NCBI GenBank assembly: GCA_937967755.1
Contig: CALBTA010000303.1
Coordinates: 1-6,259 of the forward strand
DNA: 6,259 nucleotides
Direction of reading: 5' to 3'
Origin: an uncultured Planctomycetaceae bacterium
GTDB taxonomy: Bacteria; Planctomycetota; Planctomycetia; Pirellulales; Pirellulaceae
Notes under the pieces: model-generated
Told to the model about the DNA's origin: nothing
What the model saw: only the letters and a program-made list of their open reading frames with translations
Databases searched by the model: none
Translations under genes and position numbers: made by a program
Part shown: positions 5,094 through 6,259 of the stretch, piece by piece
Position numbering within the stretch: position 1 is the stretch's first letter
Layout: every line of letters starts with the position of its first letter

Positions 5094-5867
5094 ATGGCGA
5101 TTGAAACTCAATGCGGCGGTTGCGGGAAACGGCTGCGGGTTGGCGATCAGTTTGCGGGGCGGAAGGCTCGCTGCCCGGAGTGTGGGTATGTATATTCTGT
5201 TCCCGGTGCGGGTGCTGCTGGCGCGGATTCGCCAACCACTCCGTCGGCAGAACAACCCTTGCCCGGACCGGCGTCGCCGTCCCAACAACCCGCGTCGAAT
5301 CACCCGCTGGGCAACTCATCAGCCGGAACGGTTTCCCAATCGCCGGCGCAGGACGCGTGGTATTTGAAGACGCCTGAAGGGCAAATCTACGGCCCGGTCG
5401 ACCGCGGAGAACTTGGCCGTTGGGTGGACGATGGCCGGGTTTCGGAAGATTGCCAGCTTCGGCGCGGCGAACATGGCGACTGGAACGGCGCGGCCCAAAT
5501 CTTTCCACAGCTTTCACGTCCCAGTGCCGCGCAGCAAAGCGGCGGCGTGTACGCCAATCCCTATTCGGCGCGGCAGTCGTCCATCGGCAACTTGAACGCA
5601 GGGCGGTACGTTCGGCCGCATAGGGGCGGGTTGATTTTGGCGTTCGCCCTGCTCGGCTGGTTCGTTTGCCCGATTTTTTCCATCGTCGCCTGGTCGATGG
5701 GCAACACCGACGTGAACCAAATGCGGGCCGGGCTGATGGATCAAAGCGGCATGGGCCTGACGCAAGCCGGGCAGGTGATCGGCATGATTCATGTCTGCCT
5801 GACCGTGCTGGGCTTTGGCTTGGTTTTTCTGCTGGCGATGTGCGGTGCAATGGCCGAGGGAATGTGA
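5094..5867 (+). CDS. Zinc-ribbon, GYF_2 (DUF4339-like) and DUF4190-like membrane protein
   Basis: A 257-residue modular protein. Residues 7-30 form a small zinc ribbon with ligands Cys7, Cys10, Cys27 and Cys30 (CGGC and CPEC), of the type preceded by RVGDQFAGRKARC. Residues 40-86 are a Pro/Ser/Ala/Gln-rich linker. Residues 89-140 (WYLKTPEGQIYGPV... with W110 and W130) match the GYF_2 pattern of aromatic and Gly-Pro residues found in bacterial proteins. Residues 176-250 carry two hydrophobic segments (about 178-200 and 229-250) around a QAGQVIGM motif, as in DUF4190-type membrane tails. The expected topology is a cytosolic ribbon plus GYF_2 module attached to the membrane. GYF domains generally bind proline-rich peptides; that role here is inferred. 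ATG 5094 has no strong Shine-Dalgarno site but begins directly at the zinc ribbon. No partner is evident; the gene is divergent from the 4984->4104 pair. Confidence 0.9.
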   Translation: MAIETQCGGCGKRLRVGDQFAGRKARCPECGYVYSVPGAGAAGADSPTTPSAEQPLPGPASPSQQPASNHPLGNSSAGTVSQSPAQDAWYLKTPEGQIYGPVDRGELGRWVDDGRVSEDCQLRRGEHGDWNGAAQIFPQLSRPSAAQQSGGVYANPYSARQSSIGNLNAGRYVRPHRGGLILAFALLGWFVCPIFSIVAWSMGNTDVNQMRAGLMDQSGMGLTQAGQVIGMIHVCLTVLGFGLVFLLAMCGAMAEGM

Positions 5868-5874
5868 TCGTCGA

Positions 5875-5899
5875 AGGCACGGACTGCCAGGCCGTGCCT
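5875..5899. repeat. 25-bp quasi-palindrome (GGCACGG-type), possible terminator
   Basis: AGGCACGG (5875-5882) and CCGTGCCT (5892-5899) are perfect 8-bp arms around a 9-base centre, starting 7 bases after the stop of the zinc-ribbon gene. It resembles one arm of the repeats at 1526-1595 and 3978-4046 in size and central CT-CCA letters. The position would suit a terminator, but no T-run follows. Confidence 0.7.
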
Positions 5900-5916
5900 A
5901 CGTGGTAGCGAGCCAG

Positions 5917-5922
5917 TACAAT
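5917..5922 (+). promoter_or_regulatory. Possible -10 box of the alpha/beta hydrolase gene
   Basis: TACAAT matches TATAAT at five of six bases and lies 18 bases after the repeat at 5875-5899. It would give a leader of about 32 bases containing the ribosome binding site at 5949. The -35 region would fall inside the repeat and has no clear match. Confidence 0.33.
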
Positions 5923-5948
5923 CGGCGCAAGTCTGTTCTCTTCCAGTT

Positions 5949-5953
5949 GAGGG
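5949..5953 (+). promoter_or_regulatory. Ribosome binding site GAGGG that decides the hydrolase start
   Basis: GAGGG lies 7 bases before ATG 5961 but only 1 base before the in-frame ATG 5955. Normal spacing therefore favours 5961. It is the clearest Shine-Dalgarno site in the window. Confidence 0.6.
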
Positions 5954-5960
5954 TATGACC

Positions 5961-6259
5961 ATGGCGGTAGTCGATTTTCAAGAGCGATTGCTCGCATGTC
6001 TGGGGGGAGATTTCCCGAAACCTTGTCCCCTGAAACCCAAGGTCTCTGAGCGTGTGGATAAGGATGGCTACCGAATGGAGCACCTGACTTATGAAGCGGA
6101 ACCGGATGCCCCGATTCCCGCGATCTTGCTCGTGCCCGACGGCGTGACCGCCCATCGACCAGCACCCGGCATTTGCGCTTGGCACCAACATGCCGGGCAA
6201 TGGCCTTTGGGAAAGAGCGAACCGACTGGGTTGGCCGGCAACGCCATGCACAACACAGG
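5961..6259 (+). CDS. Dienelactone-hydrolase-like alpha/beta hydrolase, N-terminal part (runs off the right edge)
   Basis: The first 99 codons are present and the frame is open to the window edge. The protein begins MAVVDFQERLLACLGG. After a KVSERVDKDGYRMEHLTYEAEPDAP stretch typical of the first beta-strands of such esterases, it has PAILLVPDG (about 53-61) and then WHQHAGQWPLGKSEPTGLAG (about 74-93). The HQHxG...LGKSEP pattern is one I associate with dienelactone-hydrolase/acetylxylan-esterase-like alpha/beta hydrolases, where this region shapes the oxyanion hole. The catalytic Ser, Asp and His would lie beyond the window, so activity cannot be judged. No signal peptide is visible, which suggests a cytoplasmic protein. 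ATG 5961 is chosen because GAGGG sits 7 bases upstream; ATG 5955 would add Met-Thr. Substrate is unknown. Confidence 0.85.
   Translation, partial: MAVVDFQERLLACLGGDFPKPCPLKPKVSERVDKDGYRMEHLTYEAEPDAPIPAILLVPDGVTAHRPAPGICAWHQHAGQWPLGKSEPTGLAGNAMHNT

Noticed and set aside
4984..6165. Minus-strand open frame of 393 codons across the GYF_2 gene and beyond
   Set aside because: Arg/Pro/Ser-rich composition typical of shadows. It crosses two well-supported plus-strand genes, a repeat and an intergenic region.

Overview
The window looks like a GC-rich bacterial chromosome segment, most likely from a planctomycete of the Pirellulales type. This is inferred from the style of several genes (a Tat-type amidase with an extra N-terminal segment, a zinc-ribbon/GYF_2/DUF4190-like membrane protein, small planctomycete-style membrane proteins), from weak or absent Shine-Dalgarno sites, and from short quasi-palindromic repeats between genes of a kind I associate with that phylum. 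No 16S or other decisive marker is present, so the assignment is an inference.

Layout from left to right. (1) The 5' fifth of carB, the carbamoyl-phosphate synthase large subunit, runs leftward out of the window from a GTG start at 650. (2) A divergent CPBP-family intramembrane protease gene follows at 770-1519. (3) Positions 1520-2259 hold no convincing gene. The stretch is filled with inverted repeats, hairpins, short recurring words and a 14-bp AT-rich palindrome. (4) A leftward amidase-signature hydrolase lies at 2260-3885. A Tat signal is encoded in frame just upstream of its first canonical start codon. (5) A long inverted repeat at 3978-4046 separates the amidase from a leftward pair of small membrane-protein genes at 4104-4634 and 4631-4984. 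These two overlap by ATGA and are preceded by an extended -10 promoter placed so that the mRNA may be leaderless. (6) Divergent from that pair is a rightward gene (5094-5867) for a zinc ribbon, GYF_2 and membrane-tail protein. (7) A compact repeat at 5875-5899 follows it. (8) The window ends in the first 99 codons of a dienelactone-hydrolase-like alpha/beta hydrolase that has a well-placed ribosome binding site.

The genes do not form one pathway. carB serves pyrimidine and arginine synthesis. The CPBP protease, the two-gene membrane unit and the GYF_2 protein are envelope proteins of unknown substrate. The amidase and the alpha/beta hydrolase are unrelated hydrolases, and the amidase is probably exported. 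The only clear translationally coupled unit is the 4984->4104 pair. I found no CRISPR array, tRNA, rRNA, transposase or phage gene. The most notable points are the hidden Tat signal without a standard start codon, the leaderless-type promoter, and a set of intergenic palindromes that share a layout while their arms differ.
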